A program made the translations under genes and the position numbers. Below the pieces are notes generated by a model that was given only the letters and a program-made list of their open reading frames with translations, did not search any database and had not been told where the DNA came from. A DNA stretch of 14,077 nucleotides from Gammaproteobacteria bacterium (GTDB lineage: Bacteria; Pseudomonadota; Gammaproteobacteria; Pseudomonadales; Pseudohongiellaceae), in assembly GCA_016762995.1 (NCBI GenBank), contig JAESUT010000027.1, positions 1,748 through 15,824 of the forward strand, read 5' to 3'. Shown here one piece after another: positions 14,059-14,077 of the stretch; positions within the stretch are counted from its first letter, which is position 1, and each line of letters starts with the position of its first letter.

Positions 14059-14077
14059 ACTGTCGTGCGCCAAACGC

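Overview
This 14 kb stretch is densely coding and bacterial, most likely from a marine-type gammaproteobacterium. That placement is an inference from overall protein character, roughly even base composition, frequent Tat and Sec export signals, non-ATG starts with good ribosome sites, and metabolism of sulfate esters, sugars and CoA thioesters. It holds eleven genes and no RNA genes, transposases or CRISPR arrays.

Left part (199-9459, all on the minus strand, so read right to left): an SdsA1-like alkylsulfatase of the metallo-beta-lactamase fold, a formylglycine-type sulfatase, a sugar ABC importer (double ATPase plus RbsC-like permease, without a binding protein here), a Tat-exported sugar isomerase-like TIM barrel, a Tat lipoprotein of the gluconate 2-dehydrogenase subunit 3 family, and a GMC flavoprotein that probably travels out with it. 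Spacings are short, so this looks like one catabolic unit that desulfates, oxidises or isomerises, and imports a sugar-like substrate. Just after the last gene is a degenerate 15-bp tandem repeat of about 13 units (10-209). A strong stem-loop terminator (9508-9543) separates this block from a secreted tetratricopeptide protein (9618-11282) that is read the same way.

Right part: a 200-base divergent spacer carrying an inverted repeat and an 11-bp tandem repeat leads into a two-gene plus-strand operon. This is the most interesting part of the window. The first gene (11492-12118) is a DsbA/FrnE-like thioredoxin-fold protein. It is whole only if an in-frame TGA at codon 14 is read as selenocysteine. 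That TGA falls exactly on the first cysteine of the CPWC active site, giving Sec-Pro-Trp-Cys, and is followed 16 nt later by a hairpin loop with a bulged U below a loop starting GU, resembling a bacterial SECIS element. The second gene, overlapping by 4 bases, looks like an ordinary short-chain dehydrogenase but carries both halohydrin dehalogenase signatures (T-X4-Y-X-G and S-X12-Y-X3-R) and lacks the NAD(P) glycine motif. A selenoprotein redox or isomerase partner coupled to a dehalogenase is a pairing I do not recognise from described systems.

A CaiB/BaiF-family gene resembling 2-methylfumaryl-CoA isomerase (mesaconyl-CoA C1-C4 CoA transferase) converges on this operon with only 10 bases between stop codons. 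A perfect 11-bp hairpin lies upstream of it at the right edge.
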